Positions 30,309 through 43,287 of a stretch of 64,000 nt of DNA are shown here, piece after piece; position 1 is the stretch's first letter; each line of letters starts with the position of its first letter. The DNA is from SHVZ01 sp044223515. Lineage in GTDB: Bacteria > Pseudomonadota > Alphaproteobacteria > SHVZ01. Below the pieces are notes generated by a model. That model searched no databases. It was not told the origin of the DNA and was given only the letters and a program-made list of their open reading frames with translations. Location of the stretch: assembly GCA_044223515.1 (NCBI GenBank), contig JBGALV010000004.1, positions 1 to 64,000 on the forward strand. Direction: 5' to 3'. The position numbers and the translations under genes are program-made.

Positions 30309-30860
30309 TCAGGGCTGCCACGCGATGATCTCGCAATTGGCGGGTACCCGGCCGATCAGGTGGCTGAAGAAGGCGCCGTGACCGACGACGACGATCGCCG
30401 CTTCCGGCCGTGCCGCGAGCCACTGGCGGAACGCGGCGACGCGTCCGTGGAAGGCGTCCAGGGGTTCCTTGATGACGGTGCCCTTGTCGTCCGCATCGGG
30501 ATGGTGCCACCACGGATCGCTCAGGTGATCGAAGACGAGGTCGGGGAACTCGCGAGCGAGAAGGCGCGGCGAGCGCCCGACGTCGCAGCTGTGCTCCTGC
30601 CATTCGCGATGCAGCGGCTCCACATGGATCGGCGCGTGGCCGGCGAACAGGCCGGTCGCGGTCTGCAGCGCGCGGGTGAGAGGCGTCGTGAACACGGCAT
30701 CGCAGGGAAGGGCGCGTGCCGCCGCGCGAGCCTTCTCGACCTGCGTGAGGCCAAGCGGCGAAAGCCTCGCGTCGTAGAGGAACGGGTCGGTTCCCGCTTC
30801 TTCCCAGGCGGCGTTGAACGTCGATTGCGCGTGGCGGATCAGGTGGATGGTCTTGGCCAT
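30309..30860 (-). CDS. Histidine phosphatase family protein
   Basis: A 183-residue member of the phosphoglycerate-mutase-like superfamily. The catalytic RHAQ motif with the nucleophilic histidine is at residues 9-12 (MAKTIHLIRHAQST), the second arginine lies in TTPLTRALQTA, and the second histidine in VVVGHGAFF. The substrate cannot be read from the sequence. It is divergent from hutH with only 34 bases between the start codons. Confidence 0.88.
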   Translation of the reverse strand: MAKTIHLIRHAQSTFNAAWEEAGTDPFLYDARLSPLGLTQVEKARAAARALPCDAVFTTPLTRALQTATGLFAGHAPIHVEPLHREWQEHSCDVGRSPRLLAREFPDLVFDHLSDPWWHHPDADDKGTVIKEPLDAFHGRVAAFRQWLAARPEAAIVVVGHGAFFSHLIGRVPANCEIIAWQP

Positions 30861-30894
30861 GCGTCAGTCGACCATGTGACGGGAGCCGCGTGCA

Positions 30895-32432
30895 ATGACT
30901 GATCGGATCGACCTGACACCTGGCCGTCTGGTGCTGCCGCAGCTCCGACGGATCGCGGCAGGGCCGGCGACCTTCGCGCTCGATCCCTCGGCGGATGGCC
31001 CGGTGCGCGCGGCTGCCGCGCTGGTGGACCGCATGGCTCATTCCGGGCAGGCGGTCTATGGCGTCACCACCGGTTTCGGCAAGCTGGCGCAGACCCGGAT
31101 CGCCGAGAGCCAGCTCGAGCAACTGCAGCTCAACCTGCTGCGCTCGCACGCGGTCGGTGTGGGATCGCCGCTGCCGGATGAGGTCGTCCGACTGATCTTG
31201 GTGCTGAAGGCGGCGAGCCTGGCGCGGGGATACTCGGGCGTGCGGCCTGAGACGATTGCGCAGCTTCTCGCCTTTGCCGATCGCGGCCTGATGCCCGTGA
31301 TCCCGGGCAAGGGGTCGGTCGGCGCCTCGGGCGACCTGGCGCCGCTGGCGCACCTCTCGCTGCCGCTGATCGGCGAGGGGGAGGTGCGCTATGCCGGGCA
31401 GGTGATGCCGGCGAAGACGGCGCTCGACGCGGTCGACCTCAAGCCGCTCAGCCTCGGGCCGAAGGAGGGCCTGGCTCTCATCAATGGCACGCAGGTCTCG
31501 ACGGCGCTGGCGCTCGCCGGCCTGTTCGCGACGGAGCGTCTTCTGGCCGCCGCATTGACCGCCGGCGCGCTTTCGGTCGACGCGGCGCGCGGTACCGATA
31601 CGCCGTTCGATCCGCGCATCCATCGCGTGCGCGGACAGCCGGGACAGAAGGTCGCGGCCGAGGTCCTGCGCGACCTCCTCGTCGGCAGCGAGATCCGCGC
31701 CAGCCATGCCGAATGCGATCGCGTCCAGGACCCGTATTGCCTCCGCTGTCAGCCGCAGGTGATGGGCGCCTGCCTCGATCAGCTCCGCTCGGCGGCAACG
31801 CGCCTCGTCGCCGAGGCGAATGCCGTCTCCGACAACCCGCTGGTCTTCCCGGAAGAAGGCGAGATCCTCTCCGGCGGCAACTTCCACGCAGAGCCGGTTG
31901 CCTTCGCCGCCGACGGAATCGCGCTGGCGCTCGCCGAGATCGGCAACATGTCGGAGCGGCGCACGGCGCTGCTGGTAGATCCCATTATGAGCTTCCTGCC
32001 GGCCTTCCTGGTGAAGACGCCGGGCATCGACTCTGGATTCATGATGGCGCAGGTGACGGCGGCCGCCCTGGCGTCCGAGAACAAGATCCTGGCGCATCCG
32101 GCCAGCGTCGACACGATTCCGACCTCGGCCAACCAGGAAGACCACGTGTCGATGGCGACGCATGCTGCACGACGCCTGCTCGATATGTCGGAGAACACCG
32201 GCAATATCGTCGCGATCGAGTTGATGGCCGCGGCCCAAGGTGTCGACCTCTTGGCGCCGCTGAAGACCTCTCCGAAGCTTGCCGACGTGCATGCCGCGCT
32301 CCGCGAGCATGTGGCACCCCTCGACCACGACCGCATCATGGCGCCCGACATAGCCGCCGCGCATCGCTTCCTGCACCTGCATCCGTTCGTCGACCTGATC
32401 GGCGGCCTTCTCGACCGCCCGGAGCCCGGCTG

Positions 32433-32433
<1 letters not shown>
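30895..32433 (+). CDS. hutH: Histidine ammonia-lyase
   Basis: HutH deaminates histidine to urocanate, the first step of histidine use. The 512-residue product has the MIO cofactor tripeptide Ala144-Ser145-Gly146 in GSVGASGDLAPL, the catalytic tyrosine in VYGVTTGFGK, and the GNFHAEPVAFAAD segment. Its TGA overlaps the hutU ATG by one base. hutI, hutG and the regulator hutC are not in the window, so the pathway must be completed elsewhere. Confidence 0.97.
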
Positions 32434-34112
<1,679 letters not shown>

Positions 34113-34165
34113 CCGGGAACGCATCGTCGTCGGCCGGCATTTCCATGTGAGCCATGGAGGCGCCG

Positions 34166-35443
34166 ATGAAGTCGACGAACTACAAGAGCCGGACGCTCGA
34201 GAACCGGCTGCTGAAGCCCGAAACCCTGATGATGGGCTACGGCTATGCGCCGGGCCTGTCTGAAGGCGCGCTGAAGCCGCCGATCTTCCTGACCTCGACC
34301 TTCGTCTTCGAGTCGGCCCAGCAGGGGAAGGATTTCTTCGACCTGACCGCCGGCCGCCGGAAGCCGCGGCCGGGCGAGAAGTCGGGGCTGGTCTATTCGC
34401 GCTTCAACAATCCGAATTTTGAGATCCTCGAAGACAGGCTCGCGATCTGGGACGAGGCCGAGAAGGCGGCGGTCTTCGCCAGCGGCATGGCGGCGATCTC
34501 GACCCTGCTCCTGACCTTCGTTCGGCCCGGGGACACAATCCTGCACAGCCGGCCGCTCTATGGAGGCACCGAGACGCTGATCCGCAACCAGTTATCCGCT
34601 TTCGGCATCGCGCCCTTCGGCTTCGCGGACGGCACCAGTAGGGCCGAGATCATGGCGGCGGCCGAGGAGGCGATGGCGAAAGGCCGGGTCGCCTTCGTCA
34701 TGCTGGAGACACCGGCCAATCCGACCAACGGCCTCGTCGACCTCCGCGCCGTCGCCGAGGTCCGCGACGAGATCGCCAAGCGGCAGGGTCATCGCCCGCC
34801 GATCGCGGTCGACAACACGCTGCTCGGGCCGATGTACCAGAAGCCGCTGAGGCATGGCGCCGACCTCGCGCTGTACTCGCTCACGAAGTACGCCGGGGGG
34901 CACAGCGATCTCGTCGCCGGCGGCATCTGCGGATCGGAGGAACTGATCCGGAAGGTGATCCTGCTGCGCGGTGCGCTGGGGACCCAGCTCGATCCGCATT
35001 CCTGCTGGATGCTCCTGCGCTCGCTGGAGACGCTGGGCATCCGCACCGAGCGCGCCAACGACAACGCGCGGAAGGTCGCCGAATACCTACGTGCCCACCC
35101 GAAGATCGCCGACGTCCACTACCTCGGGTTCCTCGACGAGGGCGACCCGCACAAGGCCGTGTTCGACCGGCAGTGCGTGGCGCCAGGCTCGACATTCTCC
35201 TTCGAGGTGAAAGGCGGCGAGGCCGAGGCCTTCGCATTCCTCGACAGGCTCGAGATCATGAAGCTTGCGGTCAGCCTCGGCGGCACCGAGACGCTGATCT
35301 CGCATCCGGCGTCGACCACGCATTCCGGCGTGGCGAAGGAATTGCGCGAGGAGATCGGCCTCAGCGATGCAACGATCCGGATCTCGGTCGGGATCGAGAA
35401 TCCGGACGACCTGCTGACGGACCTCAAGCAGGCACTCGCCTAG
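34166..35443 (+). CDS. Cystathionine gamma-synthase/methionine gamma-lyase family PLP enzyme
   Basis: A 425-residue trans-sulfuration-family enzyme using pyridoxal phosphate: YSRFNNPN (phosphate and substrate contacts), SRPLYGGTETL, the aspartate in AVDNTLLGP and the Schiff-base lysine in YSLTKYAGGHSD, and the C-terminal LGGTETLISHPAS. Members make cystathionine or cleave sulfur amino acids; this subgroup, with an insert before YSRFNNPN, is of unknown specificity. ATG 34166 has GGAGG five bases upstream and is preferred to ATG 34154, which lies just ahead of that ribosome site. It shares CTAG with the convergent dehydrogenase. Confidence 0.88.
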   Translation: MKSTNYKSRTLENRLLKPETLMMGYGYAPGLSEGALKPPIFLTSTFVFESAQQGKDFFDLTAGRRKPRPGEKSGLVYSRFNNPNFEILEDRLAIWDEAEKAAVFASGMAAISTLLLTFVRPGDTILHSRPLYGGTETLIRNQLSAFGIAPFGFADGTSRAEIMAAAEEAMAKGRVAFVMLETPANPTNGLVDLRAVAEVRDEIAKRQGHRPPIAVDNTLLGPMYQKPLRHGADLALYSLTKYAGGHSDLVAGGICGSEELIRKVILLRGALGTQLDPHSCWMLLRSLETLGIRTERANDNARKVAEYLRAHPKIADVHYLGFLDEGDPHKAVFDRQCVAPGSTFSFEVKGGEAEAFAFLDRLEIMKLAVSLGGTETLISHPASTTHSGVAKELREEIGLSDATIRISVGIENPDDLLTDLKQALA

Positions 35444-36366
35444 ATCGGCGCGATGTTGGTCCCGTCCTTGATCCAGGCGTCAAGGGTGCGGATCGTGAGT
35501 TCGATCGCATCCTCCGAGGTCTCATGCGTCGACCCGGCGCGGTGCGGCGTGATCACCACGTTGTCGAGCTCGAGAAGCTTCGGCGGCACCGCCGGTTCGC
35601 CGTCGAGCACGTCGAGGCCGGCCCCCCAGAGCCTGCTGGCCGCCAACGCCTCGATCAGCGCCTCCTGATCGATGATCGAGCCGCGGCCGATGTTCACGAC
35701 GATGCCGTGCTTCGGCAGGGCCGCCAGCACTTCGGCATTCACGAGGTGCCGCGTGTCGGCGCCGCCGGGAGCCGCGATCGCCAGGTGGTCGCAGGTCGCC
35801 GCAAGTTCATGCACGTTCTCAGCGTAGCGATAGGGCACGTCGCTACGCTTCTTGCGGTTGTGATAGGCGACGCTCATGCGGAAGCCTTCGGCGCGCCTGG
35901 CGATCGCGAGACCGATGCTGCCCAGGCCCAGGATGCCGAGACGCTTCGCGGTGATCCGGTTGACGAAGGGGAAGGGCTCCTTGCCCCACTTGCCGGCACG
36001 GACGAACCGATCCCCGCGGGTGGTACCGCGCGCGACGTCGAGCAGGAGGGCCATCGCCATGTCGGCGACGCATTCGTCGGCGAGGCCGGCGAGGTTCGCG
36101 GCGGTGATACCGGCCTTCTTCAGCGCCTGAAGGTCGAGCTGGTCGTAGCCGATGCCGAGGTTGAGCACGAAGCGGAGCTTAGGCAAGGCCGCCGGCGTGC
36201 GCGCGCCGACCTTGTTGGCGGCGATCACGACGCTCGCCTTCCGCTTCACGTCGTCGGGGAGGGTTGCAAGTTCGTCCTCGCTCGCGATGCGGTGATACGG
36301 GAAGCGCTGGGCGACCCCTTCGCTCATGCGCGGCGACATCGCGCCGATCAAAACGATATCAGGCAT
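35440..36366 (-). CDS. D-2-hydroxyacid dehydrogenase (glyoxylate/hydroxypyruvate reductase type)
   Basis: A 308-residue NAD(P)-dependent dehydrogenase of the D-isomer-specific family: nucleotide motif GILGLGSIGLAIARR, the arginine in VNIGRGSIIDQ, the glutamate region LDVLDGEP and the catalytic histidine in VVITPHRAGS. The start MPDIVLIGAMSP fits the family. It lies six bases after the dimethylglycine-dehydrogenase-like gene in the same direction, so the two may form an operon acting on glycine/glyoxylate-type C2 compounds; that link is inference. Confidence 0.9.
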   Translation of the reverse strand: MPDIVLIGAMSPRMSEGVAQRFPYHRIASEDELATLPDDVKRKASVVIAANKVGARTPAALPKLRFVLNLGIGYDQLDLQALKKAGITAANLAGLADECVADMAMALLLDVARGTTRGDRFVRAGKWGKEPFPFVNRITAKRLGILGLGSIGLAIARRAEGFRMSVAYHNRKKRSDVPYRYAENVHELAATCDHLAIAAPGGADTRHLVNAEVLAALPKHGIVVNIGRGSIIDQEALIEALAASRLWGAGLDVLDGEPAVPPKLLELDNVVITPHRAGSTHETSEDAIELTIRTLDAWIKDGTNIAPI

Positions 36367-36372
36367 CAGTCC

Positions 36373-38769
36373 TTAACCTTGGAATGGCGGCTTCGCGAGC
36401 GGAGTGACCTTCACGCGGTCGCCGGCAATGTCGAGCTCGTAGGAGCCCTGCAGCACGTCGTCGCGCGAGATCGAGTGGTCTGCACGGACATAGCTCATCA
36501 CGATCGAGGTGCCGAGAATGTCGCTGAAGCCTGCCGAGGTGACTTCGCCGACCGGCTTGCCGTCCTTGAGCAGACCTTCGCCGCCCCAGGGAAAGGCAGC
36601 AGGATCCTCTACCTTGAACAGGCCGAGGCGCTTCAGGCATCCGGCGTCGCGCTGGCGCAGCAGAGCGTCGCGGCCGATGAAGTCGACGCCCTTGTCGGCT
36701 TTCACCGCATACATGAGGCCGGCTTCGAGCGGCGTGTCGTCCGGCGTCAGCTCGGCGCCGAAGCCGCGCCGGCCGGCTTCGATGCGGAGCGCGTCCAGCG
36801 CGTGATAGCCGGCGTCGCGAAGCCTGTGAGTGGCGCCGGCTTCGACCAGCGCGTCATAGGCGGTCGCGGCGAACTCGGTCGCTACATAGAGCTCGTAGCC
36901 CGGCCCGCCGACATAGGCCGAGCGGGCGGCGAGCGCGACCGCGTAGCCGACGTCGATCATCCCGGTCATGCCGGGCGCGATCGAGAGGTCTTCGGAGCCG
37001 ACGTCGCGCAGCAGCGTGTCCGCTTTCGGTCCCATCACCGAGAGCACCGACCAGGCCGAGGTCACGTCGGTCAGGATGGCGCGGTCGTCGCCGATGCGGC
37101 GGCGGATCCAGTCGGCATCCCGCGTCGCCTGCGCCGTTCCGGTGACGATGAAGAAGCTGGTTTCGCCGAGGCGCGTCACTGTCAGATCACTCTCGAACCC
37201 GCCGCGGCGGTTCAGCATCGCGGTGTAAACCATCTTCCCGACGGGCACGTCGATCTGGTTGGCGCAGAGTCGCTGCAGCACCTTCAGCGCGTCCGGTCCG
37301 TCGAGGCGATACTTGGCGAACGAGGTCTGGTCGAAGACCACCACATCGCGGCGCGTTGACCGCTGCTCGGAGCGCACGGCGTCGAGCCAGCCCGGCGCGC
37401 TGAAGCTCAGCCTGCCTTCCGGCCCGAAGTAGAGCGGACGTTCCCAGCCGAGCTTGGCGCCGAACTGCGCACCTTTGGCTTTGAGGCGGTCGTAGAGCGG
37501 CGAGCGACGCAACGGGCGCGCCGACTGCATTTCCTGCCTGGGCCAGCGCATCGCGTAGTGGAGCCCGAGCGTCTCGACCGTCCGCTCCTTCAGATGCCGG
37601 ACGTTGCCGTAGAACGGCGCGAAGCGCCTGATGTCGGCTTCCCAGAGATCGGCGGTCGGCTCTCCGGCGACGATCCATTCGGCGGTGAGGCGCCCGGCGC
37701 CTCCGGCATTGGCGATGCCGCCCGAATTGAATCCGGCGGCGACGAAGAACCCCGCGACGCCCGGCGCTTCGCCGAGGATGAAGTGCCCGTCCGGGGTGAA
37801 GCTCTCGAGGCCGTTGAGCAGCTGGCGCACCTCGGCCTTCTCGAGCACCGGCGTGCGATGCAAGGCGTTCTGCATCAGGATCTCGAACTGGTCCCAGTCC
37901 TCGGGCAGCAGCTGGAACTCGAACTTGTCCGGTACCTCGGCCTGGGCCCAGGGCTTGGCTTCGGGCTCGAAGCCGCCCATCACCAGGCCGCCGACCTCTT
38001 CCTTGTAGTAGATGTAGCCGTCCGGATCGCGGAGCACCGGCAGGTTCGGTGTCACGCCGTCGATCTTGCGCGTGACGATGTAGAAGTGCTCGGCTGAAAA
38101 CAACGGCACGGTCACGCCGGCGAGCTTGCCGACCTGACGCGACCATTGCCCGGCGCAGTTCACCACCACCTCGCAACTCACGTCGCCTTGGTCGGTGCGG
38201 ACGCCATGGATGCGCCCGTTTCGGAGATCGAAGCCGATGACCTTCACGCCTTCGACCAGCTTGGCGCCGCCGGTGCGCGCGCCCTTGGCCAGCGATTGTG
38301 TGAGATCGGTCGGGTTCGCCTTGCCGTCGCCTGGCAGCCACACCGCGCCGACGAGGTCGTCGGTCCGCATCAGCGGCCACAGCTTGCCGGCTTCGCTCGG
38401 CGAGATCAGATGCGCCTCGACGCCGAAGCTGCGCGCGGTCGCGACATTGCGCTTCAGCATCGTCATGCGTTCGGGGGTGCGCGCGACGGTGACGGCACCG
38501 CATTCCTTCCAGCCGGTCGCGGCACCGGTCTCGGCCTCGAGCTTCGAGTAGAGCTCGATGCCGTAGCGGCTCATGCGAGTCATCGACCGCGTGCCGCGCA
38601 GCTGGCCGATCAGGCCGGCCGCATGCCAGGTGGTGCCAGAGGTGAGGCGCCCCTTCTCGAGCAGAAGCACGTCGCTCCAGCCGAGCTTGGTCAGATGATA
38701 GGCGACGCTGCAGCCGACGATGCCGCCGCCGACGATGACGACTCGGGCTTGGGAGGGAAGTGGGGACAT
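36373..38769 (-). CDS. FAD-dependent oxidoreductase with GcvT domains (dimethylglycine/sarcosine dehydrogenase-like)
   Basis: A 798-residue two-part enzyme. The N-terminal half is a DAO-type flavoprotein (ARVVIVGGGIVGCSVAYHL, LTSGTTWHAAGLIG with a histidine equivalent to the covalent-FAD site of this family, and GFFVAAGFNSGGIANAGG). The C-terminal half holds the aminomethyltransferase (GcvT) fold and C-terminal barrel (DQTSFAKYRLDGPDAL, SVMGPKADTLLRDV, GADLTPDDTPLEAGL-like segment). Such enzymes demethylate N-methyl amino acids and pass the one-carbon unit to tetrahydrofolate. Start MSPLPSQAR is chosen over an in-frame upstream start at 38805. Confidence 0.88.
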   Translation of the reverse strand: MSPLPSQARVVIVGGGIVGCSVAYHLTKLGWSDVLLLEKGRLTSGTTWHAAGLIGQLRGTRSMTRMSRYGIELYSKLEAETGAATGWKECGAVTVARTPERMTMLKRNVATARSFGVEAHLISPSEAGKLWPLMRTDDLVGAVWLPGDGKANPTDLTQSLAKGARTGGAKLVEGVKVIGFDLRNGRIHGVRTDQGDVSCEVVVNCAGQWSRQVGKLAGVTVPLFSAEHFYIVTRKIDGVTPNLPVLRDPDGYIYYKEEVGGLVMGGFEPEAKPWAQAEVPDKFEFQLLPEDWDQFEILMQNALHRTPVLEKAEVRQLLNGLESFTPDGHFILGEAPGVAGFFVAAGFNSGGIANAGGAGRLTAEWIVAGEPTADLWEADIRRFAPFYGNVRHLKERTVETLGLHYAMRWPRQEMQSARPLRRSPLYDRLKAKGAQFGAKLGWERPLYFGPEGRLSFSAPGWLDAVRSEQRSTRRDVVVFDQTSFAKYRLDGPDALKVLQRLCANQIDVPVGKMVYTAMLNRRGGFESDLTVTRLGETSFFIVTGTAQATRDADWIRRRIGDDRAILTDVTSAWSVLSVMGPKADTLLRDVGSEDLSIAPGMTGMIDVGYAVALAARSAYVGGPGYELYVATEFAATAYDALVEAGATHRLRDAGYHALDALRIEAGRRGFGAELTPDDTPLEAGLMYAVKADKGVDFIGRDALLRQRDAGCLKRLGLFKVEDPAAFPWGGEGLLKDGKPVGEVTSAGFSDILGTSIVMSYVRADHSISRDDVLQGSYELDIAGDRVKVTPLAKPPFQG

Positions 38770-38853
38770 GACCTCATTAGGTGCGGATTCCGGTCGCCCA
38801 GGCAACGGACATCGCTCTTGCGTTCAGGCTGGCCCTGAGGCTCCTATGCGCTC

Positions 38854-39702
38854 ATGCATTCCTCGATCGCCTTCAGCCTCGCGGCCGTCGCCGCGCTCCT
38901 GCCGGCTGCCGTCGTCGGTTGGCTGGGCCGCGGGCGGGACGGGCTGTGGTGGGCAACGACGGCGCTGGCCGTGGCCGGAACCGGCGCCTGGGCGCTCGCG
39001 CAGATCGAGGATGCCTGGCGTGCCGGCCTTTCGGTCGCGCTCTGGGTCACCATCGCCGCCTCGACCGCGCTGTTCGCAACGCTCGCCGCTGCGGCCCGGG
39101 AGGCATGGCGGCTGATGCCGCTGCTGTTCTCCTACCTGGCGATCCTGGGCGTGCTGGCGACGGTCTGGCAGGGGGTGCCGGAGCCTCGCGTCCCTGGTCC
39201 TTACGGATCCTGGATCCTGGTCCATATCGTCGTATCGGTCGCGACATACGCGCTCGTGACGATCGCCGGCGTCGCCGGCCTGGCGGTCGCGTTGCAGGAG
39301 CAGGCGCTCAAGGCCAAGCGGCCGACCCGTCTAAGCCGTCTGCTGCCGTCCGTCGCCGAGTCGGAAGGGCTGGAGGTCGGCCTCCTGGGTGCGGCGGAGG
39401 CGGTGCTGGGGCTGGGCGTTCTCACCGGTATCGCCGCCCATTACCTGGCGACGGGGCGCTTGGTCGCCTTCGACCATAAGACCGTGCTGTCTCTGGCGGC
39501 CTTCGCCGTGATCGGCGCGCTGCTGTTTGCTCACAAGCGCGTGGGTCTGCGCGGCCGCCGCGCGGCCCGCATCGCGCTGTGCGCCTGGCTTCTGCTGACC
39601 TTGGCGTATCCGGGCGTGAAGTTCGTCACGTCCGTCCTCATGGCGAATCGTGCTGCGGCGCAGCAAAGTTCTTGCTTGGTCGAGGTCCCGACGCTAGCCT
39701 GA
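38854..39702 (+). CDS. Inner-membrane cytochrome c assembly/CcsA-domain protein (YpjD-like)
   Basis: A 282-residue membrane protein with about eight hydrophobic segments and the YpjD/CcsA landmarks SWILVHIVVSVATYALVTIAG and, near the end, FDHKTVLSLAAFAVIGALL followed by an RRAARIALCAW segment. YpjD-type proteins belong to the heme-handling superfamily, but their exact role is not established. It is divergent from the flavoprotein gene and is followed by the dusB operon after 32 bases. Confidence 0.82.
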   Translation: MHSSIAFSLAAVAALLPAAVVGWLGRGRDGLWWATTALAVAGTGAWALAQIEDAWRAGLSVALWVTIAASTALFATLAAAAREAWRLMPLLFSYLAILGVLATVWQGVPEPRVPGPYGSWILVHIVVSVATYALVTIAGVAGLAVALQEQALKAKRPTRLSRLLPSVAESEGLEVGLLGAAEAVLGLGVLTGIAAHYLATGRLVAFDHKTVLSLAAFAVIGALLFAHKRVGLRGRRAARIALCAWLLLTLAYPGVKFVTSVLMANRAAAQQSSCLVEVPTLA

Positions 39703-39720
39703 CCAAATCCTGAGCACTTA

Positions 39721-39744
39721 AGGCATCTGCCTAAATGTTAGGCA
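39721..39744 (+). promoter_or_regulatory. Nested hairpins around the dusB ribosome site and start codon
   Basis: TGCCTAA-ATG-TTAGGCA (39728-39744) is a perfect 7-bp inverted repeat whose three-base centre is the dusB start codon. The left arm can instead pair with AGGCA just upstream (39721-39732), which overlaps the only Shine-Dalgarno-like bases (AAGG). The two foldings exclude each other, so this could be a translation switch or an operator for a dimeric regulator. The sequence is certain; the function is inferred. Confidence 0.5.
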
Positions 39745-40724
39745 TAAATATCGGCCCGGTTCGCCTCGAGGATCCGGTGATCCTCGCCCCGTTGTCCGGG
39801 GTCACGGACATGCCTTTCCGCCGCGTGGTGAAGCAATGCGGTGCCGGCCTTGTCGTGTCCGAGATGATCGCCAGCGAGGCGATGGTCCGCGAGAGCCGGA
39901 AGACTATGCTCATGGTCAAGCGCGCCGAGGGCGACGGGCCGATGTCGGTCCAGCTCGCCGGCTGCGAGCCGCATGTGATGGCCGAGGCCGCGCGCCTCAA
40001 TGAGGATCTTGGCGCCGACATCATCGACATCAACATGGGCTGCCCGGTGAAGAAGGTCGTGAACGGGTATGCCGGCTCCGCCCTGATGCGCGAAGAGGAC
40101 AAGGCCCAGCGCATCATCGAGGCGACCGTGAATGCCGTTAAAGTGCCGGTGACACTGAAGATGCGGACCGGCTGGGATCATGACAGCCGCAACGCGCCGA
40201 AGCTCGCCAGGATCGCCGAGAACGCCGGCATCAAGATGGTGACGATCCACGGCCGCACCCGCTGCCAGATGTATGAGGGCGAGGCCGACTGGGCTTTCGT
40301 GCGCCAGGTGAAGGAGACGGTGAAGATCCCGGTGATCGTCAACGGCGACATCACCACGCTCGAAGCGGCCGAGCAGGCGCTGGCGCAGTCCGGCGCCGAC
40401 GGCGTGATGATCGGGCGCGGCACCTACGGCAAACCATGGTTCATCCACCAGGCGACGCAGTATCTTCGTAACGGCGTGCGTCTCCCCGACCCGTCGCTCG
40501 AACGCCAGCTCCAGATCATGATCGAGCACGTCGAGGCGATGCTCCTCCACTACGGCGTCCAGACCGGCATCAAGATCGCGCGCAAGCACATCGGCTGGTA
40601 CTCGAAGGGGCTGCCCGGCTCCGCGGAGTTCCGCTCCGAGATCAACCGTTCGATGGACCCGGCCGAAGTGTTCGCGATGGTCCAGCGCTTCTACGAGCCT
40701 CTGCTCGAGCGGCGGGCCGCATGA
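39735..40724 (+). CDS. dusB: tRNA-dihydrouridine synthase DusB (NifR3)
   Basis: DusB reduces uridine to dihydrouridine in tRNA with FMN and NADPH. The 329-residue product has VILAPLSGVTDMPFRR, the catalytic cysteine in INMGCPVKKV, KMRTGWD, TIHGRTRCQMYEG, NGDITT and GRGTYGKPWF, all as in the family. Its stop overlaps the ntrB start (ATGA), the classic alphaproteobacterial nifR3-ntrB-ntrC operon. The start MLGINIGPVRLEDPV is the only reasonable one and lies in the loop of a perfect palindrome. Confidence 0.96.
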   Translation: MLGINIGPVRLEDPVILAPLSGVTDMPFRRVVKQCGAGLVVSEMIASEAMVRESRKTMLMVKRAEGDGPMSVQLAGCEPHVMAEAARLNEDLGADIIDINMGCPVKKVVNGYAGSALMREEDKAQRIIEATVNAVKVPVTLKMRTGWDHDSRNAPKLARIAENAGIKMVTIHGRTRCQMYEGEADWAFVRQVKETVKIPVIVNGDITTLEAAEQALAQSGADGVMIGRGTYGKPWFIHQATQYLRNGVRLPDPSLERQLQIMIEHVEAMLLHYGVQTGIKIARKHIGWYSKGLPGSAEFRSEINRSMDPAEVFAMVQRFYEPLLERRAA

Positions 40725-41835
40725 AGGCGACGGCGCTCCGTCAGCGCCGCGTGCCGGAGCCGGACGGCTCTTCGCTGCTCAACGCGCTGCCTCATCCGGT
40801 GCTTGCGGTCGACGAGGACAGCGGGATCCGCATGGCAAACCTCGCGGCCGAGCAATTCCTGGCAGCGAGCTGGTCGACCTTGGCCGGCCGCTCGATCGCA
40901 GACTTCCTCCCGGCCGGCAGTCCCATCCTCGGCTTGATCGAGCAGGTTCGCGAGATCGGCGGCAGCGTTTCTGAGTATGGCCTCTCGATCGAGACGCCGC
41001 GGATCAAGAGCCATGTCGTCACTGCAGAGATCGCGGCAATGTCCGAGCATCCGGGCTGGGTCGCGATCTCGCTGCACGAGCGTTCCATCGCGCTCAAGAT
41101 CGATCGCCAGCTCGTCCATCGCGGCGCCGCGCGCTCGCTGACGGCGATGGCGGCGATGCTCGCGCACGAGGTGAAGAACCCGCTGTCCGGCATCCGCGGC
41201 GCGGCCCAGCTCCTGGAGCAGGGTGCGAGCGAGGACGACCAGACGTTGACGCAGCTGATTTGCGACGAGACCGACCGCATCTGCGCGCTGGTCGACCGCA
41301 TGGAGGCGTTCTCCGACGGACGGCCCGTACCGCGCGGACCGGTCAACATCCATCGCGTGCTCGAGCATGTGAAGCGTCTCGCCGAAGCCGGCTTCGGCCG
41401 CAACGTCCGCTTCGTCGAGCGTTACGATCCATCGCTGCCGCCGGCACTCGGCAACCGCGATCAGCTGATCCAGGTGTTCCTGAACCTCGTCAAGAACGCG
41501 GCCGAGGTCGTTCAGCCCGGGGAGGGCGAGATCGTGCTGCAGACGGCGTATCAGCACGGCGTTCGCCTTGCGATCCCCGGCGGGGCCGCCCCGCTCCGCC
41601 TGCCGCTCGTCGTCTCGGTCCAGGACAATGGCGGCGGCATCCCCGAGGACATCCGCCCGCATCTGTTCGATCCGTTCGTCACGACTAAGGTGAACGGCAC
41701 CGGGCTCGGCCTGGCGCTGGTCGCCAAGATCGTCGGCGATCATGGCGGCGTCATCGAGTTCGACAGCCAGAACGGGCGCACCGTCTTCCGCGTGTTGCTG
41801 CCGGTGGCCGCAGGCAGCGAGGAGATGGACGACGC

Positions 41836-41839
<4 letters not shown>
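40721..41839 (+). CDS. ntrB: Nitrogen regulation sensor histidine kinase NtrB
   Basis: NtrB phosphorylates NtrC when nitrogen is short, under control of PII proteins. The 372-residue cytoplasmic protein has an N-terminal PAS domain (about residues 15-115), the phosphorylated histidine in AMLAHEVKNPLSGIRG, the N box QVFLNLVKNAAE, and G boxes DNGGGIPED and GTGLGLALVAKIV. It has no membrane segments, as expected. It is coupled by ATGA overlaps to dusB before it and ntrC after it. Confidence 0.95.
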
Positions 41840-43283
<1,444 letters not shown>

Positions 43284-43287
<4 letters not shown>

